Below, piece after piece: positions 36,290-45,493 of a stretch of DNA of 64,000 bases. This DNA is from an uncultured Bacteroides sp. (GTDB taxonomy: Bacteria; Bacteroidota; Bacteroidia; Bacteroidales; Bacteroidaceae). The notes beneath the pieces were generated by a model. The model had not been told where the DNA came from, searched no databases, and saw only the letters and a program-made list of their open reading frames with translations. The stretch spans positions 70,424 through 134,423 of the forward strand of contig NZ_CAJLKP010000005.1 of the NCBI RefSeq assembly GCF_905207245.1, written 5' to 3'. Every line of letters begins with the position of its first letter. Within the stretch, counting starts at the first letter, position 1. Both the position numbers and the translations under genes were made by a program.

Positions 36290-37571
36290 GAAAGGTGCCA
36301 TCCATTCATCTTTCTTTAGCGTGTTGGCTAAAGGAGTGGCATTTGTGCAACATTTATTGATTGCCTATTATTTTGGTGCCAATACCGGAACCGACCTGTA
36401 CTTTTATCTCTTCAATCTAGTGATACTGATAGGAGGGATGATACAAACAATCGCAACTTCAATTCTCATACCGCAATCTATGTTGTTGCGGCATTCTGTT
36501 TCAACAAAAGCGGAAATGAAATATCTGAATGCTTTTATGTACAGTTTCATTTCTCTTATTCTTTTATTCATATTGCTTGTGAGTCTGGCAGGAGATGGAG
36601 TACCGGAACTAATAACCAATTTTCCATCGGAAGATATAGAAAAGTACATACATATCTATTATGCGTCGCTTTGGCTAATGCTACTTATGGCTACCAATTT
36701 GTATCTGACAGAAATATTAGTTTCATTCAAATTTTTCTCTTTACCCTTAGTCTGCAACCTGCTATTGAACGGCGGAATCATTCTGGCCTTACTTTTATTT
36801 AAAGAGACTATCGGTGTCACATCCATGATATATGGAAGTTGTATAGCCAGCGTGATTAATTCAGTTATACTGATTATTCTCATGAAGAGAAAATTACAAT
36901 GGAAATTCCTCCTGACAGACTTCTCCGCTATATCTCATCAATGGAAATCCATAACAGGGTTGGCTTTTAACCAAGGAGTTGTCATTTTCGCTTCAACATT
37001 CCCCATGTATCTGTTATCATATTATCAGCCAGGTGTCATAACTATAATCAATTATGCACAAAAGTTCATCCAAGCACCTTTAGCATGGATACAACAATTT
37101 GCAGCCGTACTTCAAATTAAACTCAATAATCTGAAAGGAGATGGAAAAGAACATGAAATCTACCAATCCGCATCCCGGATAGCAGTCCGCTTATTCTTAC
37201 TCACTTTTTTCACATCATTGGTGATATTCCTGTTGCGCGGCTTCATTGCCGAAACCCTTTTCGGATTAGGGAAAATGCCCGCTGAAGCAGCAACTAAGCT
37301 TTCATATCTTATCGGTCTGCTCACATTTAGTATGCCTTTCACTGCCATGAGCTTGGCTTATATGAAAGTCTTTTTTACACAAGGGTACATCCGGCAATAT
37401 GTTGCCATTATGCTATTTGTGAATGCAGTATCATGTATCATGTACGCCATATCCATTTTCTACTGGCAAGAAAACGGATATGCCTTTGTATATATACTCA
37501 TTGAGATGCTTACCACTTTAATCATATGGCTCTATTTACAAAAGCGATTGAAAAAGAAAGTATACTATTAA
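36264..37571 (+). CDS. MurJ/Wzx-like lipid-linked oligosaccharide flippase
   Basis: A 435-residue membrane protein with about 12-14 helices, of the MVF/MurJ branch of the MOP exporter superfamily. The N-terminal segment (FFSVLAKGVAFVQHLLIAYY then FGANTGTDLYF) is MurJ-like. In this locus it most likely flips the undecaprenyl-linked repeat unit across the inner membrane, doing the job of Wzx. Use of a MurJ-like rather than a classical Wzx protein is notable but not unique in Bacteroidetes. The start lies inside the preceding gene (26-bp overlap), which suggests coupled translation. Confidence 0.85.
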   Translation: MKLNSETYKKGAIHSSFFSVLAKGVAFVQHLLIAYYFGANTGTDLYFYLFNLVILIGGMIQTIATSILIPQSMLLRHSVSTKAEMKYLNAFMYSFISLILLFILLVSLAGDGVPELITNFPSEDIEKYIHIYYASLWLMLLMATNLYLTEILVSFKFFSLPLVCNLLLNGGIILALLLFKETIGVTSMIYGSCIASVINSVILIILMKRKLQWKFLLTDFSAISHQWKSITGLAFNQGVVIFASTFPMYLLSYYQPGVITIINYAQKFIQAPLAWIQQFAAVLQIKLNNLKGDGKEHEIYQSASRIAVRLFLLTFFTSLVIFLLRGFIAETLFGLGKMPAEAATKLSYLIGLLTFSMPFTAMSLAYMKVFFTQGYIRQYVAIMLFVNAVSCIMYAISIFYWQENGYAFVYILIEMLTTLIIWLYLQKRLKKKVYY

Positions 37572-37585
37572 TAATCTGAGGATAT

Positions 37586-38563
37586 ATGAACTATATTGTA
37601 TTCGATAATTCCTGTGATAATCATGAATATATAGCTGGTGCATTGAAAAAAAATGGTATCAGCATAGAAGAGATATATTCTCCTAGCAGCAAATATAAAT
37701 GGATAGCCTGGCTAAAAGGAGCATCGAGTGCTATTTGCAAGTCTTCATCCAATGACACGCTAATTTTTTGGTATGATTTTCAGGGGATTATCTCTTTTTG
37801 GATTTGTAGATTACTGTTCATGAAAAGAAGAATCATCATATTGAATCTTTTATTAAAGAACAAACCGACACTAAAAAATAAGATGGTATCATACTTGTAT
37901 AAATCAGCATTACAATCAACCAACCTGGAAGCTACCGTCACATCTATGGAATATGGAAAAGCGTTAAACCATCAACTAGGAATAAGGAAATCATACACAC
38001 TGCTACATGATGTCTATCCTTTCAGCGAGGAAGAAGAAAGAGAATATAAAGACTGTGGCAATAAAGTGTTTTGTGGAGGAAACAATGGCAGGGACTGGGA
38101 ACTAATCATAAAAATAGGCCAAAGTATGCCGGATGTGCAATTCACTTTGGTTATGCCCGATTCGGCTTGGAAACATTATTCAAAGATGACATTACCCGAA
38201 AACATACATATTTTTAATAATGTACGGCTAGCTGAATTTAACAAGTTATTGCAAGAATCATCTATTGTGGTGCTCCCTCTAAACACTGATGCACCAGCAG
38301 GGCTAATTGTGATATTTCAGGCTGCATTACAGCAAAAACCGATTATTACAACATCCACTCCGGTCACCAAAGAATATATTGATGAAAAATCAGGAGTATT
38401 ATGTAAAAGCATTCCTGATCAATACATTAAAGAAATTAAATATCACTTGCAGCATACCGATATTGCCAGAGCAAAAGGAAAGGCATTACGTGATAAACTG
38501 AAATCAGAGTGCTCTAAAGATATATACACCAAAAAACTTTATAATATCTTACTTCAAAAATGA
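37586..38563 (+). CDS. Glycosyltransferase, GT-B type
   Basis: A 325-residue cytoplasmic or peripheral protein that probably adds one sugar of the repeat unit. The N-terminal half has little recognisable signature. The C-terminal half has the GT-B donor-site pattern (KVFCGGNNGRDWELIIKIG, LPLNTDAPAGLIVIFQAALQ and the following PIITTSTPVTKEYI). Donor and acceptor unknown. It overlaps the following GT2 gene by 4 bp (ATGA) and is 14 bp after the flippase gene. Confidence 0.8.
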   Translation: MNYIVFDNSCDNHEYIAGALKKNGISIEEIYSPSSKYKWIAWLKGASSAICKSSSNDTLIFWYDFQGIISFWICRLLFMKRRIIILNLLLKNKPTLKNKMVSYLYKSALQSTNLEATVTSMEYGKALNHQLGIRKSYTLLHDVYPFSEEEEREYKDCGNKVFCGGNNGRDWELIIKIGQSMPDVQFTLVMPDSAWKHYSKMTLPENIHIFNNVRLAEFNKLLQESSIVVLPLNTDAPAGLIVIFQAALQQKPIITTSTPVTKEYIDEKSGVLCKSIPDQYIKEIKYHLQHTDIARAKGKALRDKLKSECSKDIYTKKLYNILLQK

Positions 38564-39453
38564 AAACAGTATCAATCATACTCGCATCATATAATGGTGA
38601 GAAATATATTGAAGAGCAATTAGACTCCATCTTGGCTCAGACTTACCCCATCCATGAATTACTCGTAGGAGATGATGGGAGTACGGATAACACAATGACT
38701 ATTCTGAATGATTACGCACATAAATATAAGAATATCAAAATCATCAGTCCAGATGATAAGCATCATGGAGTCAACTACAATTTTAAGCGATTGATGGATA
38801 TGGCATCAGGCGATTACATCGCTATTTCAGACCAGGATGACATATGGTTTCCTGAGAAAATAGAAGTTATGATGGAAGAGATAGGAAATCATGCGCTTGC
38901 CTATAGCAGTGCCATACCTTTTTCTGGGTCTATCTCCGGTTTTAAAGACCTAACCTTTGAATGTAATTCTTCTATACCTGAGAATCAGATTGAAGATATC
39001 ATGTTCAATAATATAATCTCAGGACACCGGATGTTGGTAAAAAAGGAGTTTATTAAGGAAATTCACGAATGGAACTTTGATGTTTATTATGATTGGTGGT
39101 TGGCTATTTCGGCAGCATATCGCAATAGTATAGTGTATATTTCTTATCCTCTGGTCCTTTGGAGAAGGCATAACGACTCCATGACACTCCTTAACCACAA
39201 AAAACAAAAGAAAATATTCAAGATATTTAAATTTATCAAAAGACGATATTTGTATTTTCAATCTCTGCTAAAGCTATTTGAAAGTTTGGGTATCGAGAAC
39301 AGAAAGCAGCTTATAATCTATAAATTAGCTCACAGGTTCGCCTCAAAATCTTTATGTATTAATCTATATGGTTGTCTCTATTATTGCATTAAAATAAAGT
39401 CTGAAATATCATATACTAACTTTATAAAGCCACTGAAAATGTGGTCTAAATAA
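38560..39453 (+). CDS. Glycosyltransferase family 2
   Basis: A 297-residue GT-A enzyme. The N-terminus VSIILASYNGEKYIEEQLDS and the motifs GDDGSTDNT (about residues 37-45) and ISDQDDIWF (about 88-96, the metal-binding DxD) are typical of family 2. Its C-terminal part (after about residue 215) is basic and may touch the membrane. Adds a sugar of the repeat unit; which one cannot be told. It overlaps the previous gene by 4 bp. Confidence 0.92.
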   Translation: MKTVSIILASYNGEKYIEEQLDSILAQTYPIHELLVGDDGSTDNTMTILNDYAHKYKNIKIISPDDKHHGVNYNFKRLMDMASGDYIAISDQDDIWFPEKIEVMMEEIGNHALAYSSAIPFSGSISGFKDLTFECNSSIPENQIEDIMFNNIISGHRMLVKKEFIKEIHEWNFDVYYDWWLAISAAYRNSIVYISYPLVLWRRHNDSMTLLNHKKQKKIFKIFKFIKRRYLYFQSLLKLFESLGIENRKQLIIYKLAHRFASKSLCINLYGCLYYCIKIKSEISYTNFIKPLKMWSK

Positions 39454-39464
39454 ATATATCAGCA

Positions 39465-40661
39465 ATGAAAATTCTTCTTGTCAATAAATTCCTATATCCC
39501 CGGGGAGGTGATTGTATTCATACCCTGACCCTTGGCCAGATGCTGCGCGAAGCGGGGCATACGGTACGCTTTTATGCTATGGATTATCCGGAAAACATAC
39601 AGGATAAAGACAAACCTTTCTTTGCAAAAGAAATCAACTTCGCTTCAGCAAATCTATCCGGTAAAATAAAAGCCGCCAAGCGTATCTTATGGGGTACAGG
39701 AGTAAAAGAAGCTTTTAAAGAACTCTTGAGAGATTTTCAACCGGACATTGTGCATCTGAATAATATTCACTCTTATCTTTCTCCTCTGGTTGCCCAGCTT
39801 GCGCACGAACAGGGAATTAAGGTTATCTGGACACTGCATGATTACAAGTTGCTATGCCCTGCATATAATTGTCTATGTAAGGGAAAAGTATGCGAGGTCT
39901 GTTTCTTCCATAAAAAGAATGTAATACTCCGTAAATGCATGAAAGATAATCTGCTGGCAAGCATTTTAGCCTGGGCAGAAGCTAAAAAATGGAATAAGAA
40001 AAAACTGATGGAATGGACAGATACATTTATTTGTCCCAGCCGTTTTATGGCAGAGAAAATGCAACAGGGAGGTTATTCGGCTGAAAAGCTACAAGTTATT
40101 CACAATTTCGTATCAGAGGAGCAGAGCAAATCCAATGTAAATCCATCCGGCTCGGAACGAGAAAAATCCTATGCATATATCGGACGTTTATCAAAAGAGA
40201 AAGGAGTGGAACCACTCTTAAAAGCTGCAATCCGGTTACCTTATACATTATATATTGCCGGTACAGGACCTTTAAAGAATGATTTAGTACGAAAATATAC
40301 AGCAGATAATATTGTCTTTCTTGGACATTTGACGTCGAAAGATATTACAGAGCTTTTAAAGAAAGTATCATTTACCGTAATTCCTTCTATCTGGTATGAG
40401 AACAATCCTCTCAGCGTCATCGAATCTTTGTGTTATGGTACTCCTGTATTAGGCAGAAATATCGGCGGTATTCCGGAACTATTGGAAACCGACAAATGTA
40501 ATTGTCTCTTTGAACAGGATAATGAATTGCCGGCACTCATTACCAAAATGTTTGCTTCTGCAACTTCTATAAATCGGGACAGTCTGGCAGCAACTTCACT
40601 CCGGCGTTTTTCCGGTGAACGATATTATCAAAAGTGGCTTCAAATAGCAGCAAGAGAGTAA
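39465..40661 (+). CDS. Glycosyltransferase family 4
   Basis: A 398-residue GT-B enzyme. The N-terminal motif FLYPRGGDCIHTLTLGQML, the donor site YIGRLSKEKGVEPLLKAA (about residues 226-243), and PSIWYENNPLSVIESLCYG followed by TPVLGRNIGGIPELL are classical for family 4. A Cys-rich loop at about residues 128-165 (LLCPAYNCLCKGKVCEVC) is seen in a Bacteroidetes subgroup and could bind a metal or be structural. Sugar specificity unknown. It is 11 bp after the GT2 gene. Confidence 0.92.
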   Translation: MKILLVNKFLYPRGGDCIHTLTLGQMLREAGHTVRFYAMDYPENIQDKDKPFFAKEINFASANLSGKIKAAKRILWGTGVKEAFKELLRDFQPDIVHLNNIHSYLSPLVAQLAHEQGIKVIWTLHDYKLLCPAYNCLCKGKVCEVCFFHKKNVILRKCMKDNLLASILAWAEAKKWNKKKLMEWTDTFICPSRFMAEKMQQGGYSAEKLQVIHNFVSEEQSKSNVNPSGSEREKSYAYIGRLSKEKGVEPLLKAAIRLPYTLYIAGTGPLKNDLVRKYTADNIVFLGHLTSKDITELLKKVSFTVIPSIWYENNPLSVIESLCYGTPVLGRNIGGIPELLETDKCNCLFEQDNELPALITKMFASATSINRDSLAATSLRRFSGERYYQKWLQIAARE

Positions 40662-40700
40662 AAAGTACCAAGTTTGTAAACTTATTAATTTTATATATAC

Positions 40701-41714
40701 ATGAAATCAGCCATTAGCTCACCTACTGATATTTGTATTATCGTCACATACCGCTGTCCTATGCAGTGCCAAATGTGTAATATCTGGCAAAATCCGACCG
40801 ATAAAGATAAGGAGATTACTCCTGCAGAGATAGAGAGACTACCTAAAGTGAAATTCATTAATATAACCGGCGGAGAGCCGTTCATCCGGGAAGATTTGGA
40901 GGAAATAGTAGAAGTAGCATTCCGCAAATCTCCCCGTGTTGTTATTTCAACTTCAGGATGGTTTGAAGAACGCATCATTCATTTGGCTGAGAGGTTTCCC
41001 AATATAGGAATACGCATCAGTATCGAGGGATTATCTCAAAAGAATGATGAGCTTAGAGGACGTCAAGGTGGATTTGATAGAGGAATACGTACTTTATTAC
41101 GATTAAAAGAAATGGGTATCAAAGATATAGGCTTCGGCATTACAGTTTCCGATTCTAATTCAACTGATATGCTTTCTCTCTATCGTTTGTCACGTTCACT
41201 CGGTATGGAATTTGCAACTGCTGCTTTGCATAATTCGTATTACTTCCATAAAATAGATAATACTTTTACCAATAAGGAAGAAGTTTGTAGCAACTTCGGC
41301 AAATTAATTGAATGGCAATTGAGAGAGAAGCATCCCAAAGCTTGGTTTCGCGCTTACTTCAATTGGGGATTAATAAATTATATACAGGGAAAACCACGTT
41401 TGCTTCCTTGTGAAGCCGGACTGGTAAACTTCTTTGTAGCTCCTTATGGTGATGTGTATCCATGCAATGGATTGGAAAGTAAATACTGGAAAGAAAGCAT
41501 GGGAAACATCCGCACAATGTCTTCTTTTCAGGACTTATGGAGAAGTGAACAAGCCGAGCGTGTCAGAGACCACGTACGTAAATGTCCTAAGAATTGCTGG
41601 ATGGTAGGCACTGCCGCTCCCGTAATGAAGAAATATATTGCCATCCCATTACGGTGGGTGTTACATCAAAAAATACAGTCCGCAATGGGACACCCTATAA
41701 ATCTGAAAGGCTAA
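40701..41714 (+). CDS. Radical SAM/SPASM-like protein in the polysaccharide locus
   Basis: A 337-residue radical S-adenosylmethionine enzyme. The CxxxCxxC motif for the 4Fe-4S cluster is CPMQCQMC (about residues 17-24). ITGGEPF (about 55-61) is the SAM-binding GGE motif. A C-terminal Cys-containing region (LPCEAGLVNFFVAPYGDVYP then CNGLE, and a later CPKNCWM) looks like a SPASM/twitch auxiliary-cluster domain. The product is unknown: sugar or aglycone modification fits the context, but most SPASM enzymes act on peptides. It lies between two glycosyltransferase genes in the same orientation, with a 39-bp gap upstream and 3 bp downstream. Confidence 0.88.
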   Translation: MKSAISSPTDICIIVTYRCPMQCQMCNIWQNPTDKDKEITPAEIERLPKVKFINITGGEPFIREDLEEIVEVAFRKSPRVVISTSGWFEERIIHLAERFPNIGIRISIEGLSQKNDELRGRQGGFDRGIRTLLRLKEMGIKDIGFGITVSDSNSTDMLSLYRLSRSLGMEFATAALHNSYYFHKIDNTFTNKEEVCSNFGKLIEWQLREKHPKAWFRAYFNWGLINYIQGKPRLLPCEAGLVNFFVAPYGDVYPCNGLESKYWKESMGNIRTMSSFQDLWRSEQAERVRDHVRKCPKNCWMVGTAAPVMKKYIAIPLRWVLHQKIQSAMGHPINLKG

Positions 41715-41717
41715 AAA

Positions 41718-42815
41718 ATGAAAATCGTAGTTACAGGTACCAGAGGTATTCCCGGCATACAAGGAGGAGTAGAGACGCATTGCGAAGAGCTATATCCTTT
41801 AATCGTAGATGAACAACATGAAGTGATTGTGGTTCGGCGGTCAGATTATGCAGTAGACCATACCGTCAAAAGCTATAAACAAGTTACTATAAAAGACATA
41901 AAAGTACCTCGAAACAAACATCTGGAAGCTTTCTTACATACGTTTCTGGCTGTATTGTATGCACGAAAAATAGGAGCAGACATCGTGCACATTCATGCAG
42001 TAGGCCCGGCTCTGATGGCTCCTATTGTACGTATGTTAGGAATGAAAGCGGTAGTAACACATCATGGTCCGGATTATGACCGGGAAAAATGGGGAGCATT
42101 TGCCAAATGGATACTTCGGATAGGAGAAAAGGTCGGCGTACGTTATGCAAACCATATGATCGTGATTTCAGGGCACATACGGAATATGATACAGCAACGG
42201 TATCCATCGAAAAACAATATCACTTTAATACACAACGGAGTCAATGTTAGCTCCGAGATATCTGATACAGGCTATCTTCACAGTCTGGGGCTAACCGAAT
42301 ACTCTTATATTCTGGCTGTTGGCCGTCTGGTAAAAGAAAAAGGATTCGACAGGCTGGTTGAAGCATTCAAAGAACTGCCTCCATCTTCCGTAAAGTTAGT
42401 AATAACCGGTGATGCCGATCATCAGGATGAATATGCCCAAAAATTAAAGGGAATATGCCAAAGAGAGGAAAATATACTTCTGACCGGTTTTATAAAAGGA
42501 GATAAATTAGCACAATTATACACATATGCCCGAATATTTGTATTACCGTCAACTCATGAAGGATTGCCTATTGCATTGCTCGAAGCTATGAGTTATGGAT
42601 GCCCTATACTTGCAAGCGACATACCTGCCAACAAGGAAATAGGATTGCCGGATGAATGTTACTTCAAAAATGGTAATCTTGCCAGCTTGCAACAGGCATT
42701 AGAAAAGAAAATAAAAAGTATTCAGACTGAACGGATTGCTTATGAACTTTCCTCATATGATTGGCACCATATTGCCCGGCAGACTAAAGAAATTTATGAT
42801 TCTTTGATAATCTAA
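41718..42815 (+). CDS. Glycosyltransferase family 4 with DUF1972-type N-terminus
   Basis: A 365-residue GT-B enzyme. The N-terminus VVTGTRGIPGIQGGVETHCE is the DUF1972 signature, found in many rhamnosyl-, fucosyl- or glucosyltransferases. The donor-binding half contains ILAVGRLVKEKGFDRLVEAF (about residues 196-215) and PSTHEGLPIALLEAMSYGCP. Sugar specificity is not readable, although RfbC in the locus makes rhamnose a candidate. The start is 3 bp after the radical SAM stop, so translation is probably coupled. Confidence 0.92.
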   Translation: MKIVVTGTRGIPGIQGGVETHCEELYPLIVDEQHEVIVVRRSDYAVDHTVKSYKQVTIKDIKVPRNKHLEAFLHTFLAVLYARKIGADIVHIHAVGPALMAPIVRMLGMKAVVTHHGPDYDREKWGAFAKWILRIGEKVGVRYANHMIVISGHIRNMIQQRYPSKNNITLIHNGVNVSSEISDTGYLHSLGLTEYSYILAVGRLVKEKGFDRLVEAFKELPPSSVKLVITGDADHQDEYAQKLKGICQREENILLTGFIKGDKLAQLYTYARIFVLPSTHEGLPIALLEAMSYGCPILASDIPANKEIGLPDECYFKNGNLASLQQALEKKIKSIQTERIAYELSSYDWHHIARQTKEIYDSLII

Positions 42816-42872
42816 AACAATATAGAATCAGATTTACCGTTCTATTAATCAAAAGTATTGTAATATTTTAGC

Positions 42873-43493
42873 ATGAATATACATTATCCATCATATCATT
42901 TTCCGCTGCAACGGAAATGTAATAGAATCCTTAAACGTATACTAGATATTGTATTTGCATCTACAGTCTTAGTCCTGATATACCCATGGGCTTATATCAT
43001 CATAGGATGTTGCATCAAAATTAAGATGCCCGGTAACATTATATTTTCTCAGAAGAGAAACGGACAGTATGGCCGGGAATTTACCTGTTACAAATTCCGT
43101 TCTATGCTGCCTAACTGTAAAGCAGATACCCAACAAGCCTATGATGACGATCCCCGCATCACTCCATTCGGACGCATCCTGCGTGTTACCAGTATTGATG
43201 AATTGCCCCAATTTTGGAACGTGCTCATTGGAGATATGTCGATAGTGGGTCCCCGGCCCCATATGCTGATACATACAGAACAATACTGCGGCATCATTCC
43301 TGACTATAACAAGAGATTACTGGTGAAACCGGGGATAACCGGTTGGGCGCAGATACACAACCTGCGTGGAGAAACGGAGAAATTGGATAAAATGAAAAAA
43401 AGAGTGGAATATGATATTTGGTATATTGAACATTGGTCATTTGCACTGGAGCTGAAAATCATGCTCAACACCCTGAAAATTATATTCCGATAA
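42873..43493 (+). CDS. Initiating sugar-phosphate transferase (bacterial sugar transferase family)
   Basis: Transfers a sugar-1-phosphate from UDP-sugar to undecaprenyl phosphate and so starts the repeat unit. The 206-residue protein is the short, monotopic form: an N-terminal basic patch, one re-entrant hydrophobic helix (about residues 27-50), then the conserved catalytic core (YKFRSMLPN, TSIDELPQFWNVLIGDMS, then IVGPRPH, and KPGITGWAQ). No multi-helix N-terminal domain (as in WbaP/WcaJ) is present. It follows the DUF1972-type gene by 57 bp. The sugar it uses cannot be told. Confidence 0.94.
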   Translation: MNIHYPSYHFPLQRKCNRILKRILDIVFASTVLVLIYPWAYIIIGCCIKIKMPGNIIFSQKRNGQYGREFTCYKFRSMLPNCKADTQQAYDDDPRITPFGRILRVTSIDELPQFWNVLIGDMSIVGPRPHMLIHTEQYCGIIPDYNKRLLVKPGITGWAQIHNLRGETEKLDKMKKRVEYDIWYIEHWSFALELKIMLNTLKIIFR

Positions 43494-43497
43494 GCCT

Positions 43498-44934
43498 ATG
43501 CGTACAGTCTGTCATATTCTTGCCATTCTATTTTGCTGTTCCACCGGATTGGTAGTAAAGGCGCAAAATGGGTGGAAACGGCAAAATTTATCTTCTTTTG
43601 TAGAATATGGTGCCTCTGTCCACACAGGGAAGAATACTCCTCTATGGCAAGTGAGCAACCAGCACGGCTTCTCCTCAATCGACAATAATACTTACCTGAG
43701 AGGAGGAGTTTTTTATACGGATACACTTCGTAATTGGCGTTTCGAAGGTAGCTTGGATATGGCAGTAACTTCCGGTTTCACATCTACCTTTGTACTGCAA
43801 CAAAGCTATACGGATATTCGGTACAAATGGATAGGATTACTTATTGGTAGTAAGGAGATTGATTCTCCATTATTAAACCAACAATTGAGTAGTGGTGGAT
43901 TGACCTGGTCGGGAAATGCAAGACCCATTCCGCAAGTATGGATAGGGCTTCCCGAATATGTACAGATACTTCCGAGGCTTGCCCTGAAAGCGGAAATTTC
44001 GTATGGATGGTTTACTGACAACAATTATCAAAAGAAACAGGTAGGAGAGGATTATTGGTATACCAAGAGTATTAAGTATCACCACAAAAGCGGTTTCCTT
44101 CGCATCGGTGTGCCGCAAGGCAAATGGCAACTGGATGTAGGCATGAGTCTGGATGTACAATTCGGCGGCTATAAAAGTGCCGGAATGGATGCAGGAGATT
44201 TGGGAAATAGCTGGAAAGACTATTTCAAAGTATTCATCCCCAGCCGTGGAGATGAAAGTAGTCCGGAAGGAGAACAAATAGCTTACCAAGGCAATTTCAT
44301 GGGTAGTGAGCATATCCGCATGACCTATCGTCATGACGACTTCTCCATAAGTGCCTATCTGGAAAATTATTACGACGATTTCAGTGGAATGGGGAAATTG
44401 AATGGTTTTGATGGTTTGTGGGGAATTGAATATAAATCCAACCACCGGCAAGCCATCAATGGCTTCGTGCTGGAATATTATCAGACTACCAACCAAAGCG
44501 GCCCCATGCATGGAGTGGATTTCACAGTAGTGGAAAAGACGGGTGGGGCTGATGACTATTATAATAATGCCTGGTATCCCGGCTGGGTGCATTGGGGAAT
44601 GGCGATGGGGAATCCACTGATCGCTTCTCCCATCTACAATAAAGATGGTGATATGAGTTTCAAATACAACCGCATCCGAGCCATGCATTTAGGCTGGAGC
44701 GGAAACATCAATAATGAGTGGACTTATCTCGCAAAACTATCGTATAATAAAACTTGGGGAACTCCTTTCAAACCTATACCCGATATATTAGAAAATTTTT
44801 CTACTTTTGCATCAGTTTTCTATTCTCCCCGAAAATGGAAGGGATGGCAGTTCAATGCTTCCATCGCTTTCGACATAGGAGAGATATATGGCGACAATTT
44901 GGGTTGCCAACTGAAAGTACGAAAAAATTTCTAA
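43498..44934 (+). CDS. Capsule assembly protein, Wzi family
   Basis: A 478-residue outer-membrane barrel that in Enterobacteria helps to hold capsule on the surface. A signal peptide is cleaved near residue 22 (after VVKAQ). The mature protein is rich in alternating aromatic strands and ends in a C-terminal Phe (VRKNF). Family features include VEYGASVHTGKNTPLWQVSN near the N-terminus. It starts 4 bp after the sugar transferase stop. Its presence supports a surface-attached capsule rather than only a free exopolysaccharide. Confidence 0.88.
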   Translation: MRTVCHILAILFCCSTGLVVKAQNGWKRQNLSSFVEYGASVHTGKNTPLWQVSNQHGFSSIDNNTYLRGGVFYTDTLRNWRFEGSLDMAVTSGFTSTFVLQQSYTDIRYKWIGLLIGSKEIDSPLLNQQLSSGGLTWSGNARPIPQVWIGLPEYVQILPRLALKAEISYGWFTDNNYQKKQVGEDYWYTKSIKYHHKSGFLRIGVPQGKWQLDVGMSLDVQFGGYKSAGMDAGDLGNSWKDYFKVFIPSRGDESSPEGEQIAYQGNFMGSEHIRMTYRHDDFSISAYLENYYDDFSGMGKLNGFDGLWGIEYKSNHRQAINGFVLEYYQTTNQSGPMHGVDFTVVEKTGGADDYYNNAWYPGWVHWGMAMGNPLIASPIYNKDGDMSFKYNRIRAMHLGWSGNINNEWTYLAKLSYNKTWGTPFKPIPDILENFSTFASVFYSPRKWKGWQFNASIAFDIGEIYGDNLGCQLKVRKNF

Positions 44935-44938
44935 AAAG

Positions 44939-45487
44939 ATGAATTATATACAAACGGAAATTGATGGTGTATGGCTGATTGAGCCAAAGGTATTTCGTGA
45001 CGAACGCGGTTATTTCATGGAAGCCTTTAAAGAAGAAGAATTCAGAGCACACATTGGGGATGTCCATTTTATTCAGGACAACGAATCGAAATCCTCTTTC
45101 GGCGTGTTGCGCGGATTGCACTATCAAAAAGGAGAACATTGTCAGGCCAAACTGGTGCGTGTTATAAAAGGGAGAGTGCTGGATGTGGCAGTAGACTTAC
45201 GCCAATCCTCTCCAACGTTCGGTAAGTACGTCAGCGTGGAACTGAGCGAGGAGAATAAACGCCAATTCTTCATTCCCCGTGGATTTGCACACGGTTTTCT
45301 GGTACTCAGCGATGAAGCTATTTTTACATATAAAGTGGATAATGCGTATGCCCCACAAGTAGAAGCATCCATTCGTTTCAATGATGACACAATAGGTATA
45401 GACTGGCCTGTTGCCGAAGAACGATTATTATTATCCCCCAAAGATAAAGCTGCCCCGCTTTTCCGGGATGCGGTATATTTTGAATAA
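44939..45487 (+). CDS. rfbC: dTDP-4-dehydrorhamnose 3,5-epimerase
   Basis: Third step of dTDP-L-rhamnose synthesis: epimerises dTDP-4-keto-6-deoxyglucose at C3 and C5. The 182-residue cupin has the usual length and motifs: PKVFRDERGYFMEAF, the catalytic-His motif LRGLHYQ (about residues 57-63), VIKGRVLDVAVDLR, and FIPRGFAHGFLVLSDEA. It lies 4 bp after wzi. The other rhamnose genes (rfbA, rfbB, rfbD) are not in this locus and must be elsewhere if rhamnose is made. Confidence 0.95.
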   Translation: MNYIQTEIDGVWLIEPKVFRDERGYFMEAFKEEEFRAHIGDVHFIQDNESKSSFGVLRGLHYQKGEHCQAKLVRVIKGRVLDVAVDLRQSSPTFGKYVSVELSEENKRQFFIPRGFAHGFLVLSDEAIFTYKVDNAYAPQVEASIRFNDDTIGIDWPVAEERLLLSPKDKAAPLFRDAVYFE

Positions 45488-45493
45488 GAGAGT

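Noticed and set aside
43873..44688. Antisense ORF of 271 codons opposite the Wzi gene
   Set aside because: The plus-strand Wzi protein has a signal peptide, barrel pattern and operon spacing; the antisense product shows none of these.
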